Assembly: GCA_002343775.1 (NCBI GenBank)
Contig: DDSH01000009.1
Coordinates: 1 to 64,000, forward strand
Direction of reading: 5' to 3'
DNA: 64,000 nt
Source of the DNA: Anaerolineales bacterium UBA2395
Lineage (GTDB): Bacteria > Chloroflexota > Anaerolineae > Anaerolineales > Villigracilaceae
Part shown: positions 32,099 through 41,000 of the stretch, piece after piece
Numbering within the stretch: position 1 is the first letter of the stretch
How the letters are laid out: each line of letters opens with the position of its first letter
Notes under the pieces: generated by a model
What the model was told of the DNA's origin: nothing
What the model saw: the letters and a program-made list of their open reading frames with translations, nothing else
The model's database searches: none
Made by a program: the position numbers and the translations under genes

Positions 32099-32604
32099 TT
32101 ATTCGTTATTTTCCAATGCTTGAAAGACCTCATGTGCCATGAAGACCCGGTTGCGTGAAAACCCTGTGGTTTCCTTTAGGATACCCGCTGCGACCAATTT
32201 ATCGACATGACGCTTTGCAGCCATATACGGGATATCCAGGGCGGACTCCACCTGACGCAGGGTCAGGATGGGACGCGAGAACAGGAAGTCGATTACAGCA
32301 GACATGCGTTGAGGGTTTTTATCCGCTCGAACCAGTTCTTCATAGCGGGTACGGATTCCCTGAAGCCGGGTAATGCGGAAAATACTGTCCTGAGCCTGGG
32401 CGGAAACACCCCGCAAAAAGAAACGCAGCCATTCTTCCCACTTCCCATATTGGGAGACTGCGAGCAGATGGTCTTAATACTCCTAGCGGTAAAGCTCGAA
32501 ATAGGCACTCAAGTTTAGCAGCGGCTGGGGTGGAACACTCCACTCACATAGTATAGGAATATCAACATCCGATCCATACGCCCTTTCCCTTTGGTCGAAA
32601 TGAC
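32099..32604 (-). pseudogene. Decayed Fic/DOC family gene, C-terminal part
   Basis: Read on the minus strand, the segment shows a degenerate active-site remnant (a GRMDRMLI-like relic of GNGRxxR), then a frameshifted stretch matching Fic C-termini (PQPLLNLSAYFELYR, stop, DHLLAVSQYGKWEEWLRFF). An intact winged-helix tail of about 105 residues follows (RGVSAQAQDSIFRITRLQGI, then SALDIPYMAAKRHVDKLVAAGIL). Two in-frame stops (TAG and TAA near 32474-32490) and at least one frameshift lie in the Fic core. The AMP-transferase centre is destroyed. Only the tail could still be translated. Confidence 0.7.
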
Positions 32605-32676
32605 TTTTCGAAAGTAATTGTTATTGAAATTCCAGATCCGTACTTAACAGGACAAAAATATATAATTGGATATAGT

Positions 32677-33420
32677 TCAGTTTACGAGATAGCGAGGAGG
32701 GGCTGTTTCAGAAATCCTTCTGCGTTTGGGTTTTATACTCTTATATCCGGTGATTGTAGTTTCACCTATGTTGCCATTGTTATCATTAAGCTCCAAGGTA
32801 TTTCTAATCTTCTCGACGATCTCCTCCAAAACTTTGTACTCACACATAAAACACCAGGATGTACCTTCGTTTTCATAAATTGCAAATTTTTGGTCATGAC
32901 CGCAAGGCATGATATGTAGTACAGGGGGCTTATATTCCACTACCGGGGGGATATGGTTTTGTGTTTCGTCTTTGATGAATCCATTTAGTTGAAGAATTTT
33001 TTCTCGGGACAGTGTTGTAAGATCCACGTTGCGAATTTCCCATAGTGATCTTACGTATCTTGCATGATATTGTGCTGCCTTTAATACCTCAGCCTCAACT
33101 CGATCTGGATATTTGTATTCACCCCGAAGGTGTACCTCTCTGTTGTTCTCCGATCTCGTAGTCAGATAAAGGTGACTAGGATTGACGCACTTGCGATTAG
33201 CGCACTTATGTCCAACTTCCAATTTGCCGTGAATGGGTCCAAAGGCTAATACCCATGCAATTCTGTGGGCCAAACTTTCCTTTCTGTTTTCATATTTGGT
33301 AATAGTTAATTGACCATATCCAATCGTGCCCAAGGCACCAATCCAATCCCAGCATTGATCGTCACTCAATATATTCACTTTACTCCAAAATCTTTCTTCA
33401 AAAGATAAATATGTGGGCAT
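32677..33420 (-). CDS. HNH endonuclease
   Basis: The 247-residue protein has an HNH_3-like N-terminal half: FWSKVN.LSDDQCWDWIGA, SLAHRIAWVLAFGPI, LEVGHKCANRKCVNPSHLYL (His, Asn, Cys pairs) and TTRSENN. The C-terminal half has a second Cys/His pattern (MPCGHDQ, WCFMCEYK) that may bind zinc. It looks like a free-standing homing-type or phage HNH nuclease. Base composition is clearly more A/T-rich than the surrounding genes, a sign of recent transfer. Start 33420 follows GGAG by 8 bases. It lies between the M23/Fic relics and the secretion operon. Confidence 0.82.
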   Translation of the reverse strand: MPTYLSFEERFWSKVNILSDDQCWDWIGALGTIGYGQLTITKYENRKESLAHRIAWVLAFGPIHGKLEVGHKCANRKCVNPSHLYLTTRSENNREVHLRGEYKYPDRVEAEVLKAAQYHARYVRSLWEIRNVDLTTLSREKILQLNGFIKDETQNHIPPVVEYKPPVLHIMPCGHDQKFAIYENEGTSWCFMCEYKVLEEIVEKIRNTLELNDNNGNIGETTITGYKSIKPKRRRISETAPPRYLVN

Positions 33421-33695
33421 TTGGGGCTCCGTTTTGATTAGAATATATGTTCTATATAGTATACCCCTCAACTCACTCGCTTGCCATCTGTAAATCTGAG
33501 GATTTCGAACAAGTTTTGTCGCCAGCATCAGTAGGTATTGGTTTTGATTTGTTTAATGGATGGAAAGAATTTCCCTGGTCGAATCGAAACTGAGCAGATA
33601 ATGTTATCGGCATTGAGATCGAGAATAGTTTGTTATGGGGAAGCAAAGCGACACCAAGAAACCACCTCATCTTCCTTAATCGTATAGTGCCTTCC

Positions 33696-34265
33696 ATGAG
33701 CGAGACCTACCAATCCAAACGGGAACGCCGTGAGCGCATCTTGGAAACCTTACCCCTTGAACTGCGGGAACATGTTTCCCTGCGCAATGTCGAGGCGGTG
33801 GCAGCACTTTCCCCACAAGCACAGACACGTTTATTGGAAGCCATCCAGGCAGGTCTCATCCGGGTGCCACGGGCGATTGAACAATTACGCGCAAATCCAC
33901 AGACATCCGTTGCCGATCTGCTCGATCCTCCCTCTCAAGTTGACACGGTGATACCGATCCAATCCGACCCGTCCTCCATTGCAAAGGATGTGGCGGATCG
34001 GATCCAGGCATGCTTTCCGGACATGCCGCGTGTGTCGGCAGAGGCGCTGGCGGAGGCGGAGGTCATGCAGGTCGTGCGCTCCGTTGCAGAGACCCACCAG
34101 CAGGTGTTCAAGTCCAGTCATATCAAAACGGATTTTGTCATGCTGACCCTGTATGGACTGATGCGCCAAACCCTTGAACAACTCGAAGAGATCATCGAAG
34201 AAACCCCTGCCCTGCGGCAGGCATTTGAACAAACCAACGAATGGAGAAAAGAAAAAACATGTTGA
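33696..34265 (+). CDS. Hypothetical protein at head of the secretion operon, 189 aa
   Basis: No family recognised. The protein is largely helical: a basic start (MSETYQSKRERRERILETLP), a middle with LSPQAQTRLLEAIQAGLIRVP resembling a helix-turn-helix-like parB/replication motif, and a C-terminal coiled segment (LEQLEEIIEETPALRQAFEQ). No clear Shine-Dalgarno sequence; the start was chosen for the protein-like N-terminus. Its end overlaps the CpaB-like gene by 7 bases, so it opens the operon. A regulatory or DNA-partition role is possible. Confidence 0.6.
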   Translation: MSETYQSKRERRERILETLPLELREHVSLRNVEAVAALSPQAQTRLLEAIQAGLIRVPRAIEQLRANPQTSVADLLDPPSQVDTVIPIQSDPSSIAKDVADRIQACFPDMPRVSAEALAEAEVMQVVRSVAETHQQVFKSSHIKTDFVMLTLYGLMRQTLEQLEEIIEETPALRQAFEQTNEWRKEKTC

Positions 34266-35164
34266 AACGAATTGCCTCGACCGGTGTGAACCTGGTGGTG
34301 CTGGGCGTGTCGGTTGGAATCTTTCTGGTGGCGTTCATCGCCTTGAATGCATTGGGGGCAGCGCAGAAACCGCCCACCATTTCTGTGTTGTCTGCCACAC
34401 GCGATTTGAACATTGGTGATGTGATAAATGCAAATGATTTGGCGGTCAAGACCGTCTTTCAGGATGACAATGCCAGCTTGTATATCCCGGGGGAGGAAGT
34501 GACCGGTGTGGTCGGTGGTGTGGTGGCGCAACCCATCTTCAGCGGGCAGCCCATCTTTCGGTCGGCGATCCTGGCACAGGCAGCGGAAGGCACGCGCCTG
34601 TCAGCGGTACTGGCTCAGTTCCCTGGTCATAGTCTGTTCCCCCTGCCATTGGATGCGATGAACCTGGTATCGCCGGACGCCGAAGCGTTTTTACCGGGTG
34701 ACCTGATCGGTGTGACGGTCGTGATCAGCACGCGACCGCAACAGATGAGTACACCAACTCCCATGCCGGAACTGGTTATTGATCCGGGCTATGTGGAACC
34801 AACCGCACAGCCCTCGCCGCTCGAATTGGAACTTGCAGATGCGCAGAACCGTTCCTTCCCGCCGCTTGCCAAGGATCTGTTCCCGATGGGCGTGCGTGTG
34901 ATCGCGGTCCAGGGCTTGCCGCAACAAACAGAGTCCTCTGAAGGTAGTGGTTCCTTCAATTTGGATACCCAGCCGAAGATGTTGATCCTGCTCGTGCCCA
35001 ATCAAAGCCGCGAAGTCTTATCGCTTGCCTTGCAGCAGGGAGATCGTTTGGTGGTCTCGCTTATGGCACGCGGGGATGAAGCACCCTCTGCCGGCTTTAC
35101 CTATTGGGACTTCGAGGACTTGTTCAAATCAGATCGCGAAGAAGTTCTGGGAGGAGGACAGTAA
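34259..35164 (+). CDS. CpaB/RcpC-like SAF-domain protein
   Basis: The 301-residue protein has a single N-terminal membrane segment (LVVLGVSVGIFLVAFIALNAL), then a SAF-like domain (SATRDLNIGDVINANDLAVK and SGQPIFRSAIL). This is the order seen in CpaB/RcpC subunits that help assemble Flp/Tad pili. A Pro-rich insert (TPTPMPELVIDPG) and a C-terminal beta region (KMLILLVPNQSREVLSLALQQGDRLVVSL) follow. It sits before CpaE- and CpaF-like genes in the same orientation. The longer start at 34241 is possible. Expected at the cell envelope. Confidence 0.78.
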   Translation: MLKRIASTGVNLVVLGVSVGIFLVAFIALNALGAAQKPPTISVLSATRDLNIGDVINANDLAVKTVFQDDNASLYIPGEEVTGVVGGVVAQPIFSGQPIFRSAILAQAAEGTRLSAVLAQFPGHSLFPLPLDAMNLVSPDAEAFLPGDLIGVTVVISTRPQQMSTPTPMPELVIDPGYVEPTAQPSPLELELADAQNRSFPPLAKDLFPMGVRVIAVQGLPQQTESSEGSGSFNLDTQPKMLILLVPNQSREVLSLALQQGDRLVVSLMARGDEAPSAGFTYWDFEDLFKSDREEVLGGGQ

Positions 35165-36525
35165 TGCAAGTATTGTTACTCGGTGCAGGGACCGTAACCT
35201 CTCGTTTGAACATGCAGCTCGCAGAACAGGGGCATTCGGTGATAGCCCAAATTGCAGCATTCACCCCGCAACATATTGACCTGTTCGACTTTCGCGCGTT
35301 GGTAGTGGTCTCGCCTGAGTCTTCGGTCTCCCCGGAGAGTTTGGTCAAGGCAGCCGAACGTGGCAAGTTGATCTTCGTGATCGCGGGCGTCGGTGATGGC
35401 ATGGCATCCTGGGCGAATGGCGTGGGTGTGCCATCCATTGCCTATCCACCCTCGGATGTGGACATCAATAAATTGTATGAAGAGATGCGCAGGGCGGATG
35501 CCGGCAACCTTGCTGCAGATGATCAGTATCGCAGAGCGGTGCTGGGCAGTGATATGTCGGCACGTATTCAATCGGGCATGGCGGTGCGCAAGATCGCGAT
35601 CACATCGCCCAAAGGTGGTACAGGCAAGACCACCGTGGCGGTTAATCTGGCGGTGGCTCTCGCGTTATCTGGTATCACGACTTACCTTGTGGATGCAGAC
35701 GGCAATGCCGGTGCTTTGCAATACCACATGCGCATGGAGCGGGTCAATACCACCATGATCGGCTTGTTGCGGCGCGAGATCGCCAAAGCTAGTAAAGGGG
35801 TCATGAGTGATGTGGCATCCGGTGCGGCGTATCTGAATGCATTTACCCCGTTGGAAAACCTGCCGACCTTGCGAGTCCTGCCTGGACTGATCACCGATGA
35901 TCTCGGCGATGAAGTCCTGCAACAGGAAGCCAAGGTTGTCGAGGTCATTCAAGGTTTGTATGAAGCCGGCGTCGCCGCTGGTGGCGTGGTCATCATGGAT
36001 GTCGGTATCAACCCGGCGCATGTCGTACATCGTGCCGCCTTGAAAGCGGCGGAAGGGATTGCGATCGTGATCAAGCCGGAGATCCCTGATCTCGCGGAAA
36101 CACGAAGATGGATCGCGAGGATGATCAACTCCCTGGCAAGTGTAGTCGGCAAGGGCAGCGCTCATGAATTCGTCGGCAGCCGCGTCAAGCTCTGCTACAA
36201 CCAGGTCGTGGGCGATGGCTTCAAGGCCGCGCACAAGATGCTGCAGCAAGCGTTGAGTGAAGACAAGATCGAACTGGCTTTGATTCCCAATGGGATTATT
36301 CCCATTGTCGATCCACGCCTGGCAGCTCAAGCCGTGAACTCGGATCGACGGGAGGATATCCTAATCTGGCGTTATAAGAAGGAGAAGTTGGAGGAACTGG
36401 GACCGTTTGCTGACTCTCTCTTGGGATTTGCATCTCACTTTGTTCCTGCTGTGCGGGAAGGTGCATCCCGTATTGGATTATTGCCGAATGCCCCGAAAAA
36501 ACGCAGCTGGTTTGGGAAAGGCTAA
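35164..36525 (+). CDS. CpaE/MinD-like ATPase
   Basis: The 453-residue protein couples an N-terminal receiver-like domain (MQVLLLGAGTVTSRL to FRALVVVSPESS) to a ParA/MinD ATPase with Walker A SPKGGTGKTT (about 148-157), switch I region and VVIMDVGINPAHV. A receiver-like half plus a MinD half is the signature of CpaE, which positions secretion or pilus machines in the membrane. The start overlaps the previous stop as TAATG with GGAGG just upstream. The C-terminal end (PKKRSWFGKG) is basic. It is followed after 3 bases by the CpaF-like gene. Confidence 0.86.
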   Translation: MQVLLLGAGTVTSRLNMQLAEQGHSVIAQIAAFTPQHIDLFDFRALVVVSPESSVSPESLVKAAERGKLIFVIAGVGDGMASWANGVGVPSIAYPPSDVDINKLYEEMRRADAGNLAADDQYRRAVLGSDMSARIQSGMAVRKIAITSPKGGTGKTTVAVNLAVALALSGITTYLVDADGNAGALQYHMRMERVNTTMIGLLRREIAKASKGVMSDVASGAAYLNAFTPLENLPTLRVLPGLITDDLGDEVLQQEAKVVEVIQGLYEAGVAAGGVVIMDVGINPAHVVHRAALKAAEGIAIVIKPEIPDLAETRRWIARMINSLASVVGKGSAHEFVGSRVKLCYNQVVGDGFKAAHKMLQQALSEDKIELALIPNGIIPIVDPRLAAQAVNSDRREDILIWRYKKEKLEELGPFADSLLGFASHFVPAVREGASRIGLLPNAPKKRSWFGKG

Positions 36526-36528
36526 ATC

Positions 36529-37974
36529 ATGTTCGATATTGTCGGCAAAACCCTGAGACCTGTTTCTGAAGCGCGTTCCTCGGATGAGATGGAACGCTGG
36601 TGGAATATTCTTGCTGAGGAAGGACGTGCAAAGAAGGCGATTGAGTCTTTACAAAAGAGCATGACCTCCACGGAGATCGAAGCCCTGGCTCGTCAGGTCT
36701 TTGAGGAAGTGAGCCTTCGTGCAGTGGATGCAGGTGTTTCCTTACCCAAGGAATACATCCTGCGTCTGATTGGTGAACTCTCCGGGATGGGTTCTTTACT
36801 GGAACTCATTGCCCGTTCCAACATTGAAGACATCGCCATCAACCTGGGGCATATCTATGTGTACACCACCAGCAATGGCTGGGAACATGCCGGTCCCGCA
36901 CCGGATGGCATTGGCGATGCATTGCGAGTCATGATTGACCGCGCCGGACAACGTGCGCCGACACCGGATTACCCGATTGCGGATGCGATGTTGCAGGTTA
37001 TGGTTCCGCTGGTGGATGGCAGTGTAAGGCGCAAAGGTGTGCGTATCAACTATGTCATGCCGCCGGCATCGCCTTATGGCGACACGATCACCTTGCGTGT
37101 TTCGAATTACCGCACAGCATCTGACTTGACACAGGGGAGTCTGGCTTTGTTGTGTCAAAACAGACTCCCGCCCGTGCCTCGTCCCAAGTTCGACCCAAAG
37201 GACTTCCCGCGTGGTAATGGCATCCTTACACCGGAAGCTGCGAATTATCTCTTGAGCGTCATGGTGCATGGCGGAACGCTGGTCATCGCCGGCACGACCG
37301 GTTCGGGCAAGACCTTTGTCGGACAGCGTATCCTGCAGGAGATGCTGGACTACTATCCCCGTGGTGCGATCCGTTTGTTCATTGTGGAAGACAGTAATGA
37401 GATCATCCTCAACGGCTGGAACGGCGATGGCAAGGCAGACACAGGCAACGTCATCTACACCGTGACCCGTCCTGAAATTCGTGGTGGTCCGCCGCCAGTC
37501 ACCATGTACGACCTGATCCGTTCGGCGTTACGTTCGCGTCCGCATGGAGTCGTCATCGGCGAAGCGCGCGGCGCCGAAGCCTGGGAGTTGATCCGTGCCG
37601 CAGCGACTGGACATGGACATTCTGCTTTTACGATCCATGCCACCAGCGCCGAGCATGTCTGGCCGCGCTTTTTGCAGGTGGTGCAGGCGCATCCGGATGC
37701 GGCGCGCATGTCCGAGATCCAGATCGCGCAGTCGTTTGCGGAAGCCGTGACGGCAGCCGTGTACATCGAGCGCAATCCGCAACATGGGCAGATCGTGCGC
37801 GAGATCGTGGAGGTCTCCACCATCGTGGAACGCACCGCCGCACGTCCATCCTTTTCCCCGTTGTTCAAGTATGAAGCCGGCAAGGGACTTGTTCCCACCG
37901 GCAATCGACCGATGCGTCCGGGCTTTCGTGCCACGGACCTGAATGTTCCTGAATCCGTTTTTAAATCTTCATGA
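36529..37974 (+). CDS. CpaF/VirB11-type secretion ATPase
   Basis: The 481-residue ATPase belongs to the VirB11/CpaF group. It has an N-terminal helical part, Walker A AGTTGSGKTFVGQRIL (about 253-266), an Asp box with RLFIVEDSNEII, a His-box-like MYDLIRSALRSRPHGVVIGEARG and GHGHSAFTIHATSAEH. Such ATPases power type II, Tad and type IV secretion or conjugation. It lies in a run with CpaB and CpaE upstream and VirB4-related genes downstream, so it is probably the energiser of a hybrid conjugation apparatus. Length and motif order are normal for the family. Confidence 0.93.
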   Translation: MFDIVGKTLRPVSEARSSDEMERWWNILAEEGRAKKAIESLQKSMTSTEIEALARQVFEEVSLRAVDAGVSLPKEYILRLIGELSGMGSLLELIARSNIEDIAINLGHIYVYTTSNGWEHAGPAPDGIGDALRVMIDRAGQRAPTPDYPIADAMLQVMVPLVDGSVRRKGVRINYVMPPASPYGDTITLRVSNYRTASDLTQGSLALLCQNRLPPVPRPKFDPKDFPRGNGILTPEAANYLLSVMVHGGTLVIAGTTGSGKTFVGQRILQEMLDYYPRGAIRLFIVEDSNEIILNGWNGDGKADTGNVIYTVTRPEIRGGPPPVTMYDLIRSALRSRPHGVVIGEARGAEAWELIRAAATGHGHSAFTIHATSAEHVWPRFLQVVQAHPDAARMSEIQIAQSFAEAVTAAVYIERNPQHGQIVREIVEVSTIVERTAARPSFSPLFKYEAGKGLVPTGNRPMRPGFRATDLNVPESVFKSS

Positions 37975-37983
37975 GGTGACAAA

Positions 37984-38319
37984 ATGAAACTCCCCATCGT
38001 TATAAATGAACCGCCAAATATTTTTGACCCCGAAATCGTCCATCATGATCTGAATGAAAATCCAGATCTGTGGTCCCGCGTTGTATATGTTTATCAGACC
38101 GTGGGGATTCACGGTCTCGATGGAGTTGAGGTTGATCATGTCAACTATTATCTGCTTGCAAATCCCGGGATGGAGGATCGCCTGATTGAGATTGCCTGTC
38201 GCTGGACCCCGGGCAGGTTGGAATGGGTGGATTGGGAGGAAAGCAGTCGTTTTGGCATTTTCAGGACTGATCGACCGATCCATAAGCAAAAGATCCTGAA
38301 GGTCATTTGGGTGGTTTAA
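37984..38319 (+). CDS. Hypothetical protein, 111 aa
   Basis: A small acidic protein (MKLPIVINEPPNIFDPEIVH at the start) with no membrane segment or known motif. GAGGTG precedes the ATG by 5 bases. Its TAA stop overlaps the next ATG (TAATG), so it is coupled to the VirB4-N-like gene A. The tight coupling implies a role in the same apparatus, perhaps as a cytoplasmic partner, but no family was recognised. Confidence 0.65.
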   Translation: MKLPIVINEPPNIFDPEIVHHDLNENPDLWSRVVYVYQTVGIHGLDGVEVDHVNYYLLANPGMEDRLIEIACRWTPGRLEWVDWEESSRFGIFRTDRPIHKQKILKVIWVV

Positions 38320-38855
38320 TGATGTCACCATATGAAATCGGTTCGACAAGGACATTTGTTTTGTCGAAGGGCTTTATACAAGTTGGAAATCACGCAGCGT
38401 TGATCGGCGAGGATGAGACAAGGCGCTTGTTCGCTGAAGTGGTTGCCGACCCGGATCGCCCGGACGTGCGACCTCAGGAGGCCTACCAGGCGATCCTGTC
38501 TTCGGTCCAGCCAGGCTGGACATTACGATTACTCCAATTGTTCTGGCCGGACCCGGAACCGAGGTTGGAGTTCCAGAAGCAGGTGCAACAATGGAACGCG
38601 CCTGTTACAGAGGGTTTGAAAATTCTGCACCTGGGGCTATGCCTTGCGGTGCAGGAATATCCACTTCCCTTTGTGCGGCGAACCGTATTGGAATTTGTAC
38701 TACCAGGCGATGAGGGGGGCGCCTGGTGGGAGGGATTGGCGGGATTGTGTGCCGGCTTTGGATTACGGATTCGATATCTGGATCGAAATGCAATTGAAGG
38801 CTTGACCCGCTGGGTATTGAATCCGAATCTGGAATATAGAACCCAGTTTGATTAA
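38319..38855 (+). CDS. Gene A: VirB4 N-terminal-domain-like protein, 178 aa
   Basis: The C-terminal 60 residues (FVRRTVLEFVLPGDEG, LAGLCAGFGLRIRYLDRNAI, LLxLLNP-like RWVLNPNLEY) resemble the small N-terminal domain that precedes the ATPase in VirB4/TraC proteins. No ATPase motif is present. The ATPase part is encoded separately at 55484 (gene B), which starts exactly where the domain after this one would begin. I infer a naturally split VirB4. Its last 174 bases are duplicated at 45273-45446. It is coupled by TAATG to the 111-residue gene. A second start, ATG at 38322, is also possible. Confidence 0.62.
   Translation: MMSPYEIGSTRTFVLSKGFIQVGNHAALIGEDETRRLFAEVVADPDRPDVRPQEAYQAILSSVQPGWTLRLLQLFWPDPEPRLEFQKQVQQWNAPVTEGLKILHLGLCLAVQEYPLPFVRRTVLEFVLPGDEGGAWWEGLAGLCAGFGLRIRYLDRNAIEGLTRWVLNPNLEYRTQFD
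38664..38837 (+). repeat. Segment of gene A duplicated at 45273-45446
   Basis: 174 bases that recur in the same orientation with about 10 differences by eye. The copy here is the 3' end of intact gene A; the other is a fragment without a start. The pair brackets the attC-like cassette block. Confidence 0.9.
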
Positions 38856-39099
38856 TATGTTCCAAAGGATTGCATAAGGGATTGAGAAGGAAATTGTCAG
38901 CAAAAGGTCCATTTTGAGGATCAGTGGCATACTTGATTTGGATCGCTTCTCGTGATTGCCCGGAGAGTTTCTTCCTGGCTGTGAGGTACTTCTGATCCAT
39001 TGCTATGGATAAATTTTGGCAGGAGTGGCATAAAATTTATTCTATCCGTACAAAGTATGCTAAACGGAATTGTTTGGCATAACACCCACAGGAGGACAA
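38856..39099. other. Intergenic stretch after gene A
   Basis: No gene is supported here. Frames such as 38605-39000 on the minus strand only shadow gene A. It carries no clear terminator; the sequence becomes A/T-rich towards the decayed genes. Confidence 0.4.
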
Positions 39100-39560
39100 A
39101 TGGCCGAACGGTGCCGTTAAAGTATTTGGCGGCACTTCAAAAATAATCGTGAGGGAATGTGAATGTCCAAACGAAAAAAGACCCTTTACTCGAAGCACGA
39201 AAAAAGGGAAAATCCTACACTTGGCTAATTCCAGATGGTGGCAATTTAGCCTCTATGCGCGAAGCAGTAAAACATGGACAAACGCTAGCCATGTCACCAA
39301 TTGCGAGCCCCAGTGAAATTTAAGTCGGTGATTTCGTTCTTGTCAAATAGCACCAAAGTGATATTTTTCATATTGTCAGCGAAATTCAAGATGGTCAATT
39401 TCTCCTTGTCAATAGTTTAGGCAAGGTTAATGGTTGGGTAAGCGCAGAAGAGGTTCCTGGCAGAGTGACAGGAATTATTGAGCCTGAGCCTCGTCCAGGT
39501 ATCGAAGTTATGTTTGATGAATTAATCAGTGCTGATTATTACCGACCAAGCCTCCGATAG
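39100..39560 (+). pseudogene. Decayed cassette gene with two frameshifts and two stops
   Basis: AGGAGG lies just before ATG 39100, so a normal gene start is visible. The coding sense then jumps frame twice (MAER, then AVKVFGGTSKIIVRE, then VQTKKDPLLEARKKGKSYTW). In the last frame it has stops at 39321-39323 and 39348-39350 before reaching a real end at 39558-39560 (LVNSLGKVNGWVSAEEVPGR near there). The original product was a small soluble protein of about 150 residues that I cannot name. The reconstructed pieces read as one protein, so this is decay, not chance. Confidence 0.65.
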
Positions 39561-39572
39561 TGAAGCACAGCG

Positions 39573-39815
39573 AATGTTCTCGATTGTTGATGATTTACGC
39601 TGGTATGCTGATAGAATCGGAAAAGAGCGTTTGGACACAATGCCTCGCTCCAACAAATGGGTTTCCATCAGAACCTATGGCGACTCACAAAGCAAGTGAA
39701 AAAGGCGACGACACCTGTTTCAAATCGTGTTCTCTACCTCATCGATCGTGGCAAGGAATGCGTAGGGCTGGCTGGTGGGTTATTTGCACTCTTTGAATAC
39801 AGGGGTTCGGATTAA
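39573..39815 (+). pseudogene. Possible second decayed cassette gene
   Basis: One frame gives MFSIVDDLRWYADRIGKERL up to about 39690 and another continues KQVKKATTPVSNRVLYLIDRG to TAA at 39815. Together they look like one small gene with a frameshift, placed just before the attC-like repeat at 39841. No family recognised; the reading is tentative. Confidence 0.35.
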
Positions 39816-39840
39816 AACGAATATTCACCCCACACAGCGT

Positions 39841-39960
39841 GCGACAACTGACGCTGGGGATAACCGTTTCGCGGCGTGCGCAAATCTCAGGCAGTTTTGT
39901 GCGCCTCAGCGCAGGTACCCCACTCGCTCCGCTCGAGGGCGAGGCGCAAACTGTTGAGCG
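39841..39960 (+). repeat. attC-like repeat 1 (degenerate)
   Basis: Ends with GTTGAGC (39953-39959) in the context GCAAACTGTTGAGCGGC. Its right half (GCAGGTACCCCACTCGCTCC) matches attC-like repeat 4, showing they are one family. The left core box is degenerate. Confidence 0.45.
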
Positions 39961-40141
39961 GCTATTGAATTTTGAGGGACAGATCTCTATAATAATTATG
40001 GGGTGGGCAAGTTGTTCGAAATTCCAGTTTTAGAAGTTCAAGATTCCTTTCGTTTTTAGAGGGCCTATACGATGTGCAGTCGCATAAAATTCAGTTGATT
40101 GATGGACCGCACAGAAAATTATGCTTCGGGAAGGAGCAAGT

Positions 40142-40573
40142 ATGAAAGAACTTCGCACCGAAATCGAGATTCAGGCAACGCCAGATAAAGTCTGGCAAGT
40201 CTTAACGAGTCTCGATAAGTATCCAGAGTGGAATCCATTTATCCACCATGCAGTTGGAAAAGCAAAGGTGGGTGAGAAAGTGGACATCACTTTCAAGTCG
40301 GGGTCAAAAGAAATGACATTGCATTGCACCGTCGTCAAGGTGGAGCCAAACAAAGAATTACGCTGGAAATATCACATCGCTCTGCCTATCCTCTTCAGTG
40401 GTGAGCATAGTTTCATCATTGAACAAGTTGAAGGCAATAAGATTCGCTTCATTGACCGAGAGATATTCAATGGCTTGCTTGTTTCATCGCAAGCGCGAGA
40501 CATTGACACCAATTCAAAGCAGGGTTTTGAAGCGATGGATAAGGCATTGAAGATACAAGCAGAATTAAATTAG
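40142..40573 (+). CDS. SRPBCC-superfamily ligand-binding protein
   Basis: The 143-residue protein has the START/Bet v1-like (SRPBCC) layout: KELRTEIEIQATPDKVWQVL, FNPFIHHAVGKAKVG-type loop (here EWNPFIHHAVGK), strands through CTVVKVEPNKELRWKY, EHSFIIEQVEG, and a final helix (QGFEAMDKALKIQAEL). Members bind hydrophobic ligands or act as polyketide cyclase-like proteins; the ligand is unknown. AAGGAG lies 6 bases before the ATG. It stands alone between attC-like repeats 1 and 2, in the same orientation as the other cassettes, as expected for a single-gene integron cassette. Confidence 0.88.
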   Translation: MKELRTEIEIQATPDKVWQVLTSLDKYPEWNPFIHHAVGKAKVGEKVDITFKSGSKEMTLHCTVVKVEPNKELRWKYHIALPILFSGEHSFIIEQVEGNKIRFIDREIFNGLLVSSQARDIDTNSKQGFEAMDKALKIQAELN

Positions 40574-40712
40574 TTTTTCAGATATCTTGTTATCAGGTCT
40601 GTGAATTAATAGGCATTGGTTATCCTGTCTAATGACTGTAAAATCAACGCAAGACCATCACATTTTAAATTTTGTGCATGGCTCCGGTTTTGGTTATGTG
40701 CAACTGGTCACC

Positions 40713-40958
40713 GCGCAACAAAGCGTGCAGCCTGCTCCACTGCGTTGCGCGGGTCGAACTGCCTGACGCTGGTGACTGCCTCCTTCGGCGGCTTGCGCAC
40801 ATCTCAAACAGTTATCACGCCTGAGCCTTTATCCAGTTGGACGGCTTTGCCGTCCCTGCCTTGGCTGTCGATAGGCGAAGCCGTATCAAGACAAAGTGCA
40901 GACTATTACCACGAAGTGGTAAAACTTCTAAAGAGTACATTGGCGTAATCCGTTGGGC
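40713..40958 (+). repeat. attC-like repeat 2
   Basis: Starts with GCGCAACAAAGCGTGC (core box like RYYYAAC, one mismatch) and ends with CCGTTGGGC (GTTRRRY at 40952-40958). It follows the SRPBCC gene and precedes the WD40 gene. Internal CCTGACGC-type segments are shared with repeat 3. Confidence 0.6.
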
Positions 40959-41000
40959 GCAAAACAGCAACTGGACTCGAAATGAGTTCGGGAGGAAGCA

